From positions 1 through 64,000 of the forward strand of contig NMRA01000085.1 of NCBI GenBank assembly GCA_002633005.1: DNA of 64,000 nt, in the 5' to 3' direction. Position 1 is the stretch's first letter. Every line of letters begins with the position of its first letter. The notes under the pieces were generated by a model. That model ran no database searches, was not told the origin of the DNA, and worked only from the letters and a program-made list of their open reading frames with translations. Source of the DNA: Phoronis australis (Eukaryota > Phoronida > Phoronidae). A program made the translations under genes and the position numbers. Shown here piece after piece: positions 23,366 through 37,300 of this stretch.

Positions 23366-26300
23366 GGGGTGTACATTAATACCATATTAACATAATTTAT
23401 CTCCTTGTTAACCAGGATGTTTTTTTGCCTTACCCGTGTGCACAATGCTTCAGTTCAAATTTCATGTGGATACTGCATGTCTATACACGGGGCATCTGCC
23501 ACAAAACAATGCTGGGGGTGAGAGCAGTCCTACAACACTGCTCCATACATGTAGGTATCCCCATGGCAACAGTCATCTGGTGTGTACTGTATGATGGGTG
23601 TGGTCAAGGTAGGAGAGCCACGAGAATGATCCTCAAAACTTGAGCTAAATTGACTTACGTGTACGTAACCCACCACACAAGTTCATTCAGTGCTTGGTTA
23701 CCCCTACTAAACACACCCAAACCCCAATATGATCGAGCTACACCAACCACACAAAACCAGTTGCAGAACATTCAGTAAAACTCTTAGTATGATAAATGAA
23801 CATTGCCAGACAATTCTAGTAACAGGAAAGTTGTCCTCAACTCCCTGCTATATGTGTAAAATCATGAATTGGCCTATATATAATGCCTTTTTCACAGGCC
23901 ACTGTGAGGCCTCCTGAAACCACAAATCACAACTCTGACATCAGGACATTGGTGGACAACTGTGTTCAAAGCATGTGACAGAGAGAACAAAACAATTATA
24001 AAACATTCCTGGTCTGTTGTTGCATAAGTTTTCTCAGTTTCACAGCCAGAAACATGTAATCCACTATAACTGATTTAAATCTGTGTACCACTCAAACTTC
24101 ATGGAGTATATAAGCTGGTCACCCCCATCACTGAGTGATTTGAATAGGCCTTTGTCAATATCCAGCTCCAGGTAATAAACATGGTATTTAGGTCTGACCA
24201 GTTGCGAAATGCTTTCATTTGGTGAATAAGAATGTACACTGGCCAAATTTAGAATCCAGTTGTCAATTTTAATGCTTACTTTGGGAGACGGAATTTGGAG
24301 ACATTGAAGTCTCAAAATACCTGACTGTTCTGTTGGAGACATGCCTCGTATGGGAAGCACCTAGTTCATGCGGAAAGGCTGGTGGGAAATGGCTACACAC
24401 AGTGAACATTGGTGTTCAATCACAATTTCTGTCAGATTTAGGCGGGACGTGCGACTTCCGGATTCTTTCCCCAGGCGTAACCACGGTTGCAGGCCAGTAC
24501 AGAAATGGCTAGCCTCCCCGCAGAGTCCGAGAAAAAACAGCCCACAAAAAACACTTTGAACCCATAAATAAAGGTGTGGCAGGTGCAGTCTGTATAAGAT
24601 CCATTTTTAACCTGTCCAATGCACAGTGGCACAGTCTGCATGAAATTAAGTTTTGTGTTAGGGCTGCTGTGCAGTCACTTACTACTGTGCATCACACTAT
24701 GCTACTACAGGATGAAGTTTATACTGAAACTTGCATATCTGTAATATATCTATAAAATGTCAACAACTAAAAAAATACAGCAGAGCACAAGTATACGGAA
24801 GGGCATCTGCAGTCTCTCTGGAATAATAATAATACCGTAAAATATCATACAAAGTATACAACAGGTACGCAAATTAGGTAAGCAACTTGGTCTACTATGA
24901 TTGATTGCCAGTAAGAAGACCTGGTCACCACCATATTGAATTTGTTCAAGGAACATTCTACATAGCTAATCAAATGGACAAATAACATTTGTGTCTGCAA
25001 GGTCAGGTGATGGTGGACTCACATCTCAGAAAATGCATTAAAGCCCAGGGGTCTTAGTCATGAAAGTGTAAGTCTAGGCACGTTCCATTGTTGGCATGAT
25101 GTAATCAGCACTAGTCAACAAGTTATTATGTAATTATTGAAGAATCAAACCATAGGCTAGCCTATTAAAATGACCAGCACTTCAACTGAGTCTGAAGGTT
25201 TATGATCAAGTGTGCTTTCATGACGAGATTTTAGGAGGTTTTTTAGGCAACGGAATGAAGTGAAAAATTCTAATAAATTTTGGAATCGTATATTAATAAA
25301 CTTGTGTTAAAATAATTTAGACACAACTGTTAACCTGAGATAGTGTATCCGTCTAAACCTGCAGAATTATTCCTGTAGTATTACTCTTACAGTGACACGC
25401 TTTCTAAAACTTGGTGCATTCATATTGTTTGCTAATAGCCCGGGTGCGGGTTCCGGAGGCAAACAACTCTAGCTATTGCGCTAATAACAATTGTTAGACT
25501 GACTGGCTTAGATATCATCACATCAAAATGAACTATAAATATACCGAAATAGTAAAAGTACAGCTTACACCTTTCTTACTATTGACATAGAAGCACTGGA
25601 ACGAGAATTTTATTCGACGAAATTGTACTCGCCACTGGCACCGGGCCGGCCTGGGATAGCCTACACCGTAGCGATCAGGTGTGACGACCTCGTCGTCGGT
25701 CCCGTCTGCTCATCTGACGGCAGCTCAATCGCTGCCTCCAGTTTCTCGCTGCACTTAAACACCGTCAAAGTAGCCGTCTATTCGAAAATCATGTTAGGAA
25801 ATGCCCGACTACGTTGCATGACCAAAAAAAACTTTCGTCGAGTCACTACTGTAATTAATGCGCTGTTGGAATAGTTTCCAAAATTATGCTAACTCAACGA
25901 AACGTGCTACATTATGCGATACTAATCGACAAGAATCTTTTCAGAGATCTTTTAAACACATGTTTTGCTATTTTTTTAAACTTTTCTTCGAACAGAATGA
26001 ACTGAACGAGTCGAAAAGCGTAGATAAATATTCATACGCGCTTAGGGCCAGAGTCGAAGTACTTTGAAAACGCCTCAACAAACAACAAATTCAAAAGTGT
26101 GAGGTATGGTTTTACAGTATTTTTCGTCACCAATTCGAATAAAATATCAAACGTCGTGACCTCCGACAAAAAGTTGAGAGAAGTTGTGTTTTTGGAACTG
26201 AAAACAACTAGGCTGAAGTGATAAAGTTTTATGACCAGTTAAATGGCAGTGTAAACAGATCAAACAATATGGCTAGTTACGTATGGAGATCGTATGTTGA

Positions 26301-26461
26301 TAAATCCCACTGAAATCTTTTGTGCGCTACCAGACACTTTGCTTTGTAAAATGCTTTACTTGATCACCAGGCTTTGCTGCGACATGATCACTCAGTAAAT
26401 AATTAAAAGCACTTGATTACACTACAGTTAATCCCTATTGGACTCAGTCAGGTCTACTTAC

Positions 26462-26606
26462 TGGGATCTGGTTGTGTAAGAGACTCCATTTTGCCAATTA
26501 TATTTTCCGTCCATTCTTTCGTTATATCCGATCTTTTCATCAAATTCTTAAAGTGGGCATCTTGCTCAGCTTTTTCTTGTGTCGTGCCAAGTTTCTCCTC
26601 TGCGGA
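26462..26606 (-). pseudogene. Pseudogene copy of endophilin-B exon 2
   Basis: 145 nt, same borders as the functional exon (acceptor ctctcag, donor GTAAGT) and open in frame. Conserved residues have drifted: it reads SAEEKLGTTQEKAEQDAHFK where the intact copy has YTEEKLG and TELDAHF. Confidence 0.85.
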
Positions 26607-26660
26607 CTGAGAGAGTAAATCATTAGACCAAGAACAGCCATAAATAAAACATGTTAGTTA

Positions 26661-28919
26661 GCATCCAGGGTTATGTAATTCCCTATTGGTAACTGAACTC
26701 AAACCCTTGTTTAAGCTGTTGGCATGAAATAATAGTTGAATTACTTTTTGATGAGACGCTCCAGTATACAATTTGCCAGTAGACTTCGAGAGAACTCATT
26801 TTGAATTTGTTCAAACATGATATTTAGATTTAAAAAAGAATAGGACTTTTTTGTAAATAGCCATTTTTGGAACTACACCAGACTTGTCATCTTTTGTAAC
26901 AATACCACAGCTTAGTGAACTGAAAACTACCTTTATGCAATGAAACCACAAAAAAACATGAAGTTTACCAGAAATTAGGCCTAACTTAAATGTCTTTAAT
27001 GGTGCACTTACGGCTAAGGTTTTGAATTTGACTTGAGTGGACTCGGCCCTAGACCTACCGGAGCTAACTGTTTGCCTAGGAGTCCTAGGACAAGATGAGT
27101 GTGTATCTGAGTTCTTAAGAATAAAAATATTTCTTTATAAGATTAGAAAGGCGTAAACAGTGCTATCAACTCGACCTACTTTATTCCAGAATTCCCACCA
27201 GTTGTGACCCACTTTTTATTTCATGGTTGGCGAAATTTAGCAGACGATAGAATAAAAATATTCATGAATATTCATTGATTTTGTTCGAAATATCCTGAAA
27301 TTTGCGGCATCATACATATAATTCGACTTTAAGGTTCGTACCCAGCTTGATATATTGTACATATCGCATCAGTGGCCTTGTCATTTGTCAGGTGAACCCC
27401 GTGGTGGCGGATTTTCACGGTCATCTTTATAAATTTCCATATCATGAGCGTACATTCTCTGCTAAAAAGCATCGTCTGTTGTCCTTGACTTTGTGGAAGC
27501 GTTTTCGAATAGTGCAAATAACACTCGTCAACTGCACCAGGAACATCGTCAAAGATTCCACAGTGTCTTTGACATAGTTTAGCGACAGTATACTCGGGAA
27601 CCCAATGGTCGTCCGCCTAAGCATAAAACCGGCTTGTTGTCGTACTCACCCAATCATTCCACTTCAAAGTTATGATCTGAATAGGATTTGATTTAACTCT
27701 CACAAATATATAGTATTCGTTGATTCAAACGTTTTCTTTTACTTATGCCGAGTTGTTCAACTGTGCATTGCTTTTCGGCAGCCATTTTATAATGACACCT
27801 ATGGTCGTCATATGCTGCCGCCTTTTGAAAGAACAGCAAACCACACAGAAAAAGGCCAAGAAAATAGTGGAAAGTGGTATACAGCAATTCTACTTCAACC
27901 ACAAACTGCTTTACTAGTATGATATCGATTTTTAAATCGATTAAAATTGATTTAGAATTTCAGTTCTGGAAAATACATCACGGCTGAGCCCTGGATTGTT
28001 TTATTCCAGATATACCTTACTTATTTCTGTTTGTGACCTCTTTATTTGACTTTTTGTTCTTGTTGTACTTAACACCACTTACTAGTATCTTTGCTGTCTT
28101 ACTTTTTCTTTTCAGTTTCTCTTCATTCTCTGTTAACACCTTGTCAGCCAGAACACAACTATAACCCTTTGAGACTTTGTCGGCGCAAGTTGATCATTGA
28201 ACCTCAATACAATTGTTCTAATAAATTACCCATAATCGTATTGCTTGATTTTTTCTCATCTTTAACAGTCTTATGCAATCATAAATAAATAAATAAATAC
28301 CCAAGTCGCATTTGAATTTTATTGCTCAATCTCTTCTTTTATTTTTGATTATGTCATGCTGTGTTGTATGTAACCGTTGCAATGCAATATAGTGAAATAA
28401 AGTCAATGTTTTACTTTATTGGTGGCCATTCTCTATCAATTCAAGTATTTTAATTTTCTTCAAATAAATTCAAAATGCTTTAATCAAAAATTTCAACATA
28501 AATGTCGAGCTCCAGTACTGTGTTTTGCAATAAAAAAAAACAAGTGGACAATGTTTTGATGACCAAGGCGTGGGTCGAAACTGTTAAGCACCCAGCGTGT
28601 TCCATTTGTCTGCTGCGTTTTTCCTTTGGCCTAACAGGTGTCGGTTAGTGCCTGGGACAAATAGATACATTGCGTAGACAATCCCTGGGTTGCTTTTTGT
28701 TCCGTCTGAAGAAAATTTAATTTCGAAAATATCTTCTGAAAATGAACAAAAAAGTGCATTAGTAAAATCGACAAGTTTTTAAGTGGTCTCAAAAAAACAG
28801 TCAGTAAATGCACTAATTTTAGTCTCAGTTCTTCCATGCGTGTTTCTCCCGAGAGGTTAGTACTTAACGTGCAGACGAGCACTCCAAATTGGAACGCTAA
28901 GTCCCGCGTGGTTGCGCTG
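26661..28919. other. Spacer without recognised genes
   Basis: Between the pseudogene's upstream limit and the motif cluster. I see AT-rich sequence, an atcgattttTaaatcgat palindrome near 27926 and a short (AAAT)n near 28283, but no exon matching endophilin-B exon 1. Confidence 0.5.
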
Positions 28920-29430
28920 CACGCGAAACAAGATGGCGGACGACCTTTGGAGCCTGACGACGATAGGTATCCGGACTATACGTATTAATTTTGCCTCAGA
29001 CATCTTGTTTGTCGGGTGTCACGTGACTTTGCCGAGGGGCGGAGTTTGCGATAGATCCAGAAAAACCCAAAAGAACACGTGGAGTTACACGGGAGACCCC
29101 TCAGTCACACTAAGCCAAAACAAGCGAAGCAACCAAAAAGCAAATGCAAAAAAGTTTACAAAGTAAGATACTATATTTTCATGTTGGGCGCCAAAAAGTG
29201 TACTGAACGCTTACTACTGTTCTACAGAATGATTTAGGCCAGGGCGCTCAACTGCATTTTATCTTCGTGATCTTCAGCGTACGTCCTTTTCGTTTAAGAG
29301 TTCGGTGTAGAATGCTTGATGACTTTGGAAACTCACACATGGGTCCCTAATATCTAAAACGAGGCTGTCGACCTTCCCGGGCCTCACACGCTGACGTCAC
29401 TGATAGCTGTGAAACCCAACCAATAGAGGG
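28920..29430. promoter_or_regulatory. Promoter-like motif cluster in the spacer upstream of the pseudogene
   Basis: Within 500 bp: CAAGATGGCGG (YY1-type, 28929-28939), GTCACGTGAC (E-box, 29018-29027), TGACGTCA (CRE, 29392-29399) and CCAAT (29420-29424), in CpG-richer sequence than its surroundings. The ATG inside the YY1-type motif opens MADDLWSLTTIG and could be a first exon on the plus strand, but no second exon is recognised. Confidence 0.35.
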
Positions 29431-30329
29431 TCTGCATGAATTGCCGGTGCATTCGACCAATTTTGGTAGTCCCTGCCTTTTTAGTGGACCTTTGTCGCGC
29501 GCTTCCTACTTTTTCGGAGTTTTTGTTTCTCTGATCTATTCTTACCCACTTTGCCAAATGAGGATGATTGCATGATGTTTCTAACCCCAAGGTTCACTAC
29601 TCCGAAGCCTAGGATCCTCTTATGGTTTGCTCAGTGTTCAACTCCGAACGGTCTATTCTGTAAGCAGCCGAGGTTTACAACTCCGACACTTCTTTACTGC
29701 TAAGTGAGGCTGAGTGTCATGTATAAAGTATCCACGGTATTTGTGTCCATGCAAGTGTCGGATCTAGGATATCATAAGGGGGGGGGGTAACATTTTGTCT
29801 CCGTCATTTGCGGAAAGCATGATGATAGATTGCACGCGCGCACCCTAAAATATAGGAGTTTCAAATTTCTGAACATGTGGACCTTCTACTAAAAAACAAA
29901 TGAACGACAAAAAACTGGAAAAACGGTTGCGCCGATGGTCTGAATCGGACACTTTTGCAATGAGGTCAGTCTTAGCCCCCCACACACAAAAAAGCTGCGG
30001 GACACATTCTTAAATCTTATCAGTTTCAGCCACATGTTAATTACAGGGCTTCATTAATAAACTCACTATTTCCTCACGCCCATGCTGTACGTTTTGTTTT
30101 ATTTTATTGCGGCAGTTAAAGGGCGGGGGGGGGGGGGANCAGGCGAATCCCCTCATGTCGACGTTTTAGGAATTTTAACCACAACCCCGCGCATCCTTGG
30201 ATACACGCCTGTTCTCATTCCTGGAATTTACACCTAAGCCAGGTCAACAGGCATACACAGGTCCGCCATTCATGGTACCTTGAGTTTACACGGGTTCCGA
30301 CACAAACGCATCTAGGGCAAACGCCATGC

Positions 30330-30510
30330 TTCTGGAATACGCATCATCAAGACACGATACGCAAGTCAGGTACATCGATCTCCGGGATAGGTAACTTTTC
30401 ATCCACATGATACGCGCATGTCAGGCATATGCATCTCCGCGATACGCAACTTAACGTCCACAGGATACGCACATCAGGTGTATGCGTCTCCGGGATACGC
30501 AAATATGCGG
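30330..30510 (+). repeat. Degenerate minisatellite with gatacgca motifs
   Basis: Three to four imperfect units of roughly 60 bp, each with gatacgc.., tcaggtatacgcatctccg and gggatacgcaa. It follows the G-rich run and N at 30122-30139. Confidence 0.6.
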
Positions 30511-31390
30511 CAAAAGGAACTCTAGATTACAGACCACAGGCAATCTTTTATGCGCATCTCTTGCATACCAGTATTTTAAAACTGTGCATCTGCGTTAAAA
30601 ATAAGTTTTAACGATGGAACGGAAATCTACCAATCTGCTTACTGGAGTGAAACTGAAAATGGGAAACGTTACAGAACTCTTGCTATTGCACCGCGTGAAG
30701 AAAAGTCGATAATTGTTAGAAACAGCGAATTAATGAAATTTACGTGTTTTTCAGTAGCATGGTCAATGAAAACAAAATACACCAGCGCAAAGATGGTAAA
30801 TGTTTATTTTTCCAAAGAGAACAAATACCTGCTACGTGCAAACATTGCGCTATAAAGCCCAAGACTGACTCCAACATAGCGTCATAATAAAAATACATTT
30901 ACATAATAATCAGCCACTACATAGTCATTTATTATCGGTACTCGGTTCTCAGTCGAAAACTGTGTACACCTTACAATATTGCACATTTCACACAAACCAG
31001 GGATAAGGAAGCTAATTGTGCAGGTAAAAAAGAATTCTACTCCTTTACCACAAAACATGTCTGTTCACATTAATATATTATAAATTCAATTAAAAAACGA
31101 CAAAGCGTGGACTATAAGGGCCCTCATAGATCTACATATCAGAGTGACTCAGAAAATTTAACGTGGAGAATATTTAAAACATTACGAATGGCTTGAATTC
31201 AAGTTGAACATTCACAAAATACTCTTCTAAGAAAGGAGAAAATTTGGCAGTTCTGAAACAGAACTTCCGTGTACCTGGTAACTGACAAATTATGAAAAAT
31301 CGAAAGAAAAAATAACAGAAACACCTTTGAGGGACTGCATTTGCATTGTTTTGAAAAAGGTTACAGAACATTCGCATGTTCGGCTCACCA

Positions 31391-31500
31391 TAGAGCCTAA
31401 TTTTTTTAAGTGCTGTGCCACCCATGGTTTATTGGGTGGTGCACCACAGGGGGACTGGGGGCCTATAGTCCCCACTTTTTTCATTGCTGCGCCGCCCGTG
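31391..31500 (+). repeat. Dispersed GC-rich short repeat, single unit
   Basis: Shares ggtgcaccacaggggg, cctatagtcccc, acttttttca and gctgcgccgcccgtg with 57396-57551. Confidence 0.75.
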
Positions 31501-34263
31501 ATTCTTACCTGACACACTTAGAAGGATTGTTTTTATGAATAAATGGCTATTGCCTAAACAAGGCACATGACCACGGGGCAACAGAGACACAAGGGCTACA
31601 AGCCATAAGCCCAGTTGTCAAGATTCCATGACAGCCATTCATTTGGTTGCCTGGGAAATTAAGTTAAGCAATATCAATCAGAGTACTCCACAGACTAGAG
31701 GTGCACAAAACTTCCCGACCAGAAAAAGGATAACTTTTTCGTGACCCAAGGTTTTCTTGGCTGACAAAATTTACAAGAATTCCTTTTCCCACAAAATTCC
31801 CCACAACGGTGCTCCAACCTTGAGCAAAATAATAAATTTAATTTTACACTGTCCCAAATTGGAGAATTTTTACGATATCATTAAAAAATAACACAGAAAA
31901 AGAGGAGTTTGTAGCAAAAAAGTGATAGGAAAACACATTTGCGAGTAAACGAATACACACAAGATGTAGGGATCTCGGTAGTCTCTCTTTCAGTTGGGAC
32001 TACTTCATGCAACCTGGCACTAATACATCATATGAACAACATGTACAGTAAAACTAGTACTAGTCAGATCCAATAGGACTGCGAGATTTGGTCGGGGTAT
32101 GGCAAAATCTGACAGAGGTGACAGACCCAACTAGTACCAACTAGAACAACTGCATCCTAAGCGAAAATCCGGCTTATACATGTCCCACTTACGGGTGTTT
32201 TACTGTAGTCACTGTCATTGCATAAACAAAAAAGTGGCATCTTCAGCTTATTTTTGACACTGAAATAGTTTCAGAACCAATCTTGAGATATTCTCTGAAC
32301 ATGACTCAGGACAGATGATTCCCTATCTCTAATTCCAGCTGTGATTTGGTCCAGCAGACACCAAACCCTTGGTACAAATCCCTGACACTACACACACGCA
32401 CAGGGAATGCTCCATATCCTGTAACTCTAAACCTGGGGACCACATTCTGGTCTCAAGTACAAGTCCTGGTGATGAATCTGGTACCAGGACTGGAGTTTGG
32501 TCCAAAAGTACAGGTATGTGTTTCTTTCACTAGGTAAGAATTTCTGGAGTACATAAGTAATTAATGGACATGTGCCCCAAATAGGGGCATGGATGAATCT
32601 GGCCGGGATTTGTAGGGCAAGTTTGATGTCTGCAGGGACGGAATTGAGGTTGAGAGGATAATAGCTGGAGTTTAGAGGCGTCGTCATGCAGTTGTTTTTT
32701 CTCCCGGAGACTAACTGAGTCGAAACCATAATTTCAAATTTGGGGAAAAAGCTTCAGGACCATGCCAATTAATATCAAATGAACACTCTCAATACACACT
32801 ACATGTATACTACCAAACACTTCATTAAACCCAATCATCATGGTTTCTGATAAATTATGTAAGTAACAAGGAGTACCAAAATCCAACTGATGACAAACAT
32901 GAATGAAATTTTTTGTCTTTGAGTGTCATTGTTATCCCAACGTCTGCAGTGCACCACTATAAGGACAAAACAAGTGCTAGATTTTTTTTTTACAAATTCA
33001 ATAAAAATGAACAGAAACAACATTTGTGTAATATACTTTTCAGTACAAGACAATGCATAGCATATTCAATATCTCATGCTCATATCTCAAACAGTGTTGA
33101 AAATTTCACAGTACCAATGTTCTTACGTAACTGATTCAGTATTTGAAAAATGAAAATAATTTAGATTTTGCACACATACCATAGTAAAGTGGGATTATGC
33201 CCGTGTTCACTTGAATTTCCAACCCCAATTTTCATAGCCAAAATACCACCAAGAAGAATTTTGCTTCCCAAGATGAACATTACAAGCCTAACCAAGACTA
33301 ATATGGTAGAATGTATATAATCAGCCAATGCTTTCTAGGAGGTGAAGTCACTGACCTACATAAATCAGACTACCAATTCTTGCATTACAGCATTTTCCCT
33401 TTCAGTAACTTTACCAGATGAAGGGGGTTCTGAGAGTGTGATAACATCTAGCTTCTTTGTTAACTACCAAACACAGTCTTTTGTCTGGTACGACAACAGG
33501 CAGGCCAATTATCTACCAGGCTTATTACAGACCACCTGTGAACACCATCAAACCCAGAGTGAATTCAATTTGGTACATTCAGAAAGAATAGATTATCGTA
33601 ATTTCGATTGCAGTTGGGCGATTTTGGCGATTCAAAAACTTAACATGATCACCATTTGACGAGGATTTCAGAAATGCTATTGGTTTATGTTCAAATATGT
33701 TATAACTTAAGTTTCATTTTTAACAGCACAGCCCAGTCAGGGTAGATACAATCTTATTGAAGATTAGAGCAATTATCGAATAAAAGTGAGCTGGCCCTTG
33801 AACCATGAATGCCAGAATGGAGTTAATCAGTCGTGTAACATAATGGCTACAGAGGTAAACTTCCCAACTTTCGTTGGGCTATATAGCTGAACAAGTTGGG
33901 AGCAACGGGAACACGCCTTAATGGAGACAGTGTGTTAACAGTTACATGGCCTACATAAGATATCGCCAAACTCTATTTCACACTTCACAGTGACCAGGTA
34001 CATTGTCTATAGTTAATCACTCAGTATAGATTATCAGCAGCACATTATACTTGACTGCTTAATATTGATTCCAAATCTCTGGAGTGGTCCATTTTCCCAG
34101 CCTTGAACAGAACGATCTGGGAAGCACTAAGCTTTTTTTATCAAAGCTTCGAAAAAATAAAACCCTTACACATCATAGCAATAATAAAATTTCAGATACG
34201 TCATAGCACTAAGTTTAGCCTAAACCAATCCAAATTTGCACTTATGTCTAACTATAACCACCT

Positions 34264-34374
34264 CTACTCGTTTATATACTCAATATATGTCACTGGAACT
34301 TTCCCCGAAATCCCATTCCTGTCGCCCATCACCCAGTCAGGATCCAGCTCAGCTAACGTCCAAACACTGATCAC
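34264..34374 (-). CDS. SH3GLB: Endophilin-B last exon (second half of SH3, stop codon)
   Basis: 111 nt including TAG, with the acceptor ending in cag. It encodes VISVWTLAELDPDWVMGDRN followed by GISGKVPVTYIEYINE. The DPDW and GKVPVTY motifs are the SH3 ligand-binding Trp region and the PxxY end of endophilin-B SH3 domains. It is identical at DNA level to 4576-4686 in the pseudogene copy. Confidence 0.93.
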   Translation of the reverse strand: MISVWTLAELDPDWVMGDRNGISGKVPVTYIEYINE

Positions 34375-37300
34375 CTGTAATTTAAAGAAGCATTTGTACA
34401 GTATGTTTATGCATAAATAATACTAATAACAACAAAAATAATGAATTAATTACTTAAGTTTCATTGAATACATGAGATACATTGATTCTATCCAGCTTCA
34501 AAGCTGACCCTTGCTGAGTTCTCAATGAATTCTGTTACCAGGCAACAGTGAATGAACATAGTGTCCTAAGGACAGTATGATAACATAGAAACAAGTAAAC
34601 ATGCTCAAATATCCAAACATCGACATGATCAAATAACGGTACTTCCATAACGTAGAATTGTCGCGAGGATTTGACAGGGACCTCAGGGCTCTCACGCGCC
34701 ACTGGCATATCTAAACTATTTTGAAAAGGCTTTGCCCAGTCACATGTTGTTAAAAAGAGATAATGATACTTGCAGCTGACGCGGCAAGTAGAACTAGTCA
34801 CGTTTATCACACTGGTGTAGACTCACAGTAGAACTGTGGTTTTCTGCTGAGCCCAGACCATCCGAAGTTGCACCATATGCCAACTCCGGACGGTCTCTCA
34901 CAACAATTTAGCGTTATGTCAGTCATCATAGACCATGAAAGTTGCAAATTCAGTAACTCAAACTCTGGACTTTTCAACAATGAATTGGACTACACACAGT
35001 AGGAATTAACACTTTACATAGAACAAGGTCAAAGGTCAATGCAACCAGGTTACAAGAGAGACTCCTGTGAGAGAATAACATTACTTGTACCATTCCAGGA
35101 CTTGGATATCCAAAATCCACAGGGGGCAATAAAACAACTATCTTCTCAGGCAGGACTATAAATTCTTGTTAACCTATGTTTACTTACACAGAGCAACTGC
35201 GACAGTTGTATGACTAAGAGCAGGGTTCACTTCCACTGACCTTACAAGTCAATTTCAAAAGCCACTATGGGGACAAGTTACCCATCCAAGCCCAAAACAC
35301 AAATACAAAATTCAATGTACACGTAATGTTATTCTCCATGTAACCTGCTTTAGAATGTCACATGCTCTTGTTCAGGTAAGCAATGCAACAGGTCCCAATA
35401 TGCGTAACAAAAACACGAGAACATAGACAGGCGTACTGCTGGATCTTCGCTTAAACACATCCATTATTGTCACAGGACAGACACTAAAAGCAACTGGTAT
35501 AAAAAGGAAAAAAATAACAAAGAGAAAAGTGTGAATGATACAAACATGCAGATGCCTTTCCCTTGGGTTATGTACGACCTCATTGACAAGTTTGTGCAGT
35601 TGACAAAATATGTAGGAAACTATAATTAAAATTTAAACTGTAGGGTAAAAGTTTAAATATTTTCTGAGAATAGAAAGACTATAGATCCTGGTACTAACTG
35701 GGTCACAAGGGCATGACATAAATGTCCAAAGGTGGAACATTCTAACTGCAATTTGCAATAATGCATAAAGCCTAGTATCTGAGGGTATTACGTGACTTTG
35801 ACCATCTATTTCTGAGATACAATTATCCAAAGTTAGTTATTTTAGGTCCTAGTGACTCCTTCACAACCATTAGACATGCTTTAGCAAAATCAGTAAAGCC
35901 ATTTTGATATCAGAGGTAGGCAAGGAATCCCAGGTTGAAATGGAAATCTGTAAAAGCAAGTTTAAGAGAAGCAGTACATGAAAGTATGTGAAAAGTGGGA
36001 ACAGACAAATTAGATTTTTTTAGCAAGCAGGTAGCTTGTATGCTTGAAGAGAACGATGAGCAAGCAATAGATTCCCCAAAAACAACAAGCTTCGAGCTAT
36101 TCATGAGACACGTGTCGTGCAAGAACTTTAGTACAAAATTGATGACAGAGGAACATAATTAGAGATTTTCATTTTAAAAAAAGACAGTCATCTGACCAGA
36201 AAATCTCGAATATCTTGAGAACTGTGAGTCATGGCAAAAAACGGATGGTACAAAACAGATAGAGACTGACGAGACCTATCCACATGGCAAATTTCGGAAA
36301 GATCCACCAAGGGACACCGGAAATATGGAAAGTAAAGTCAATTATTTAAAAAACAGTCACCAGAAAATTTCGAATGGCTTAAGTATGGCAAGCTGTAGAG
36401 AGAAACAGATGACACATTTTGATAGCTTTTAAACATAACAATGCCCACAAAACAAATTTCAGAAAAACTCTCCAGAGACAGCGAATCCACTACTCGGCAA
36501 ACCAAAATTTTGCAAGATGGATGCCACAGCACCATGTTACATCCAATTTCAACCAAAATCCACAGACTTCGAGCCAACAGCAAACATTAATGTGACTGTG
36601 TAAATTTTAGGCTGATCAGAAAAGAAATATCACTTGTAGCGCATAAACAAACAAAGAACACTCGATGACAAAGCAACATACTTGAAGAAATTTCATTTCC
36701 CCAAATAACGTAGTTTGATCGAGTTTAGCCTGAAAGCTAACAGTTGCCATAGCAACTGCCTTCACCTCTGTGTCAATTCTTACCACAGTCTGTAAAAGTG
36801 CTTTGAAAATTCAGGGCACAACGCTTAGCATGACATTAACTCGCCAAATGAGGTCTGGCAAATTTTTCAGGTCCCCAAATGAGAACTGAGGTCACTGAAC
36901 ACCGTTGGTAAAAACCGAAATTGAAATGAACAAGGTACCTGAATTGAAAAGCAAACAGAGTACAATTTGCAAAGCAGAAGGCAACAACAATTTTACGCAC
37001 AGGAAGGTTTTTAAAGAAAAACGGTAAACCTTGGCCAGGTTGCATAAACATTGAACCCTGGATAGCAGCAACGGCATCCCGTTACCACGAGCCATGTGGC
37101 CATATTGTTGAATGATGAAGTTGACGTGACGCAACAAGTTATCCAGTGGATAAACTGTAAAGAGTTATGCAACCCAGCCAAAAACTTATCTTATCATCTG
37201 GATAGCCTTTATTGTACTGTAGGCCTATGTATAAAAAACCTCTCATCATGTACAATTAAGATTCCTTCCAGCACCACAACATATCATGCATTATCTCATA

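Larger units (their letters stand above)
4576..26606 (-). pseudogene. SH3GLB-like: Endophilin-B tandem copy, 5'-truncated pseudogene
   Basis: Second copy of the endophilin-B locus in the same orientation. Recognisable exons: 26462-26606 (ex 2), 23213-23338 (ex 4 remnant), 17603-17686 (ex 5), 12881-12904 (microexon), 6529-6618 (ex 6), 5602-5702 (ex 7), 4576-4686 (SH3-C). Missing are exon 1, exon 3, exon 8 and the SH3-N exon. Exon 4 has an in-frame TAA (23223-23225). Exon 7 differs from the intact copy at about 12 of 101 sites, mostly changing amino acids, including conserved aromatics. Introns host a piggyBac, a Penelope-like/hAT composite and a 4.3-kb TIR element. Homology to the functional locus begins inside intron 1, so the duplication never carried the promoter. 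A residual transcript is possible. Confidence 0.88.
3490..26660 (-). repeat. Segmental tandem duplication, pseudogene copy
   Basis: Homologous, with insertions and deletions, to about 32829-56540: 3' flank, introns and exons align in the same order and orientation. The left limit is near cccaatcatcgtgg (3490); the right limit is just upstream of exon 2 (about 26655). Confidence 0.85.
29431..32828. other. Spacer with an N, G-run and short repeats, no recognised gene
   Basis: Contains two poly-G runs (about 29779 and 30122-30138, the latter beside the N at 30139), the minisatellite at 30330-30510 and the GC-rich repeat at 31391-31500. No exon was recognised on either strand. Confidence 0.5.
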
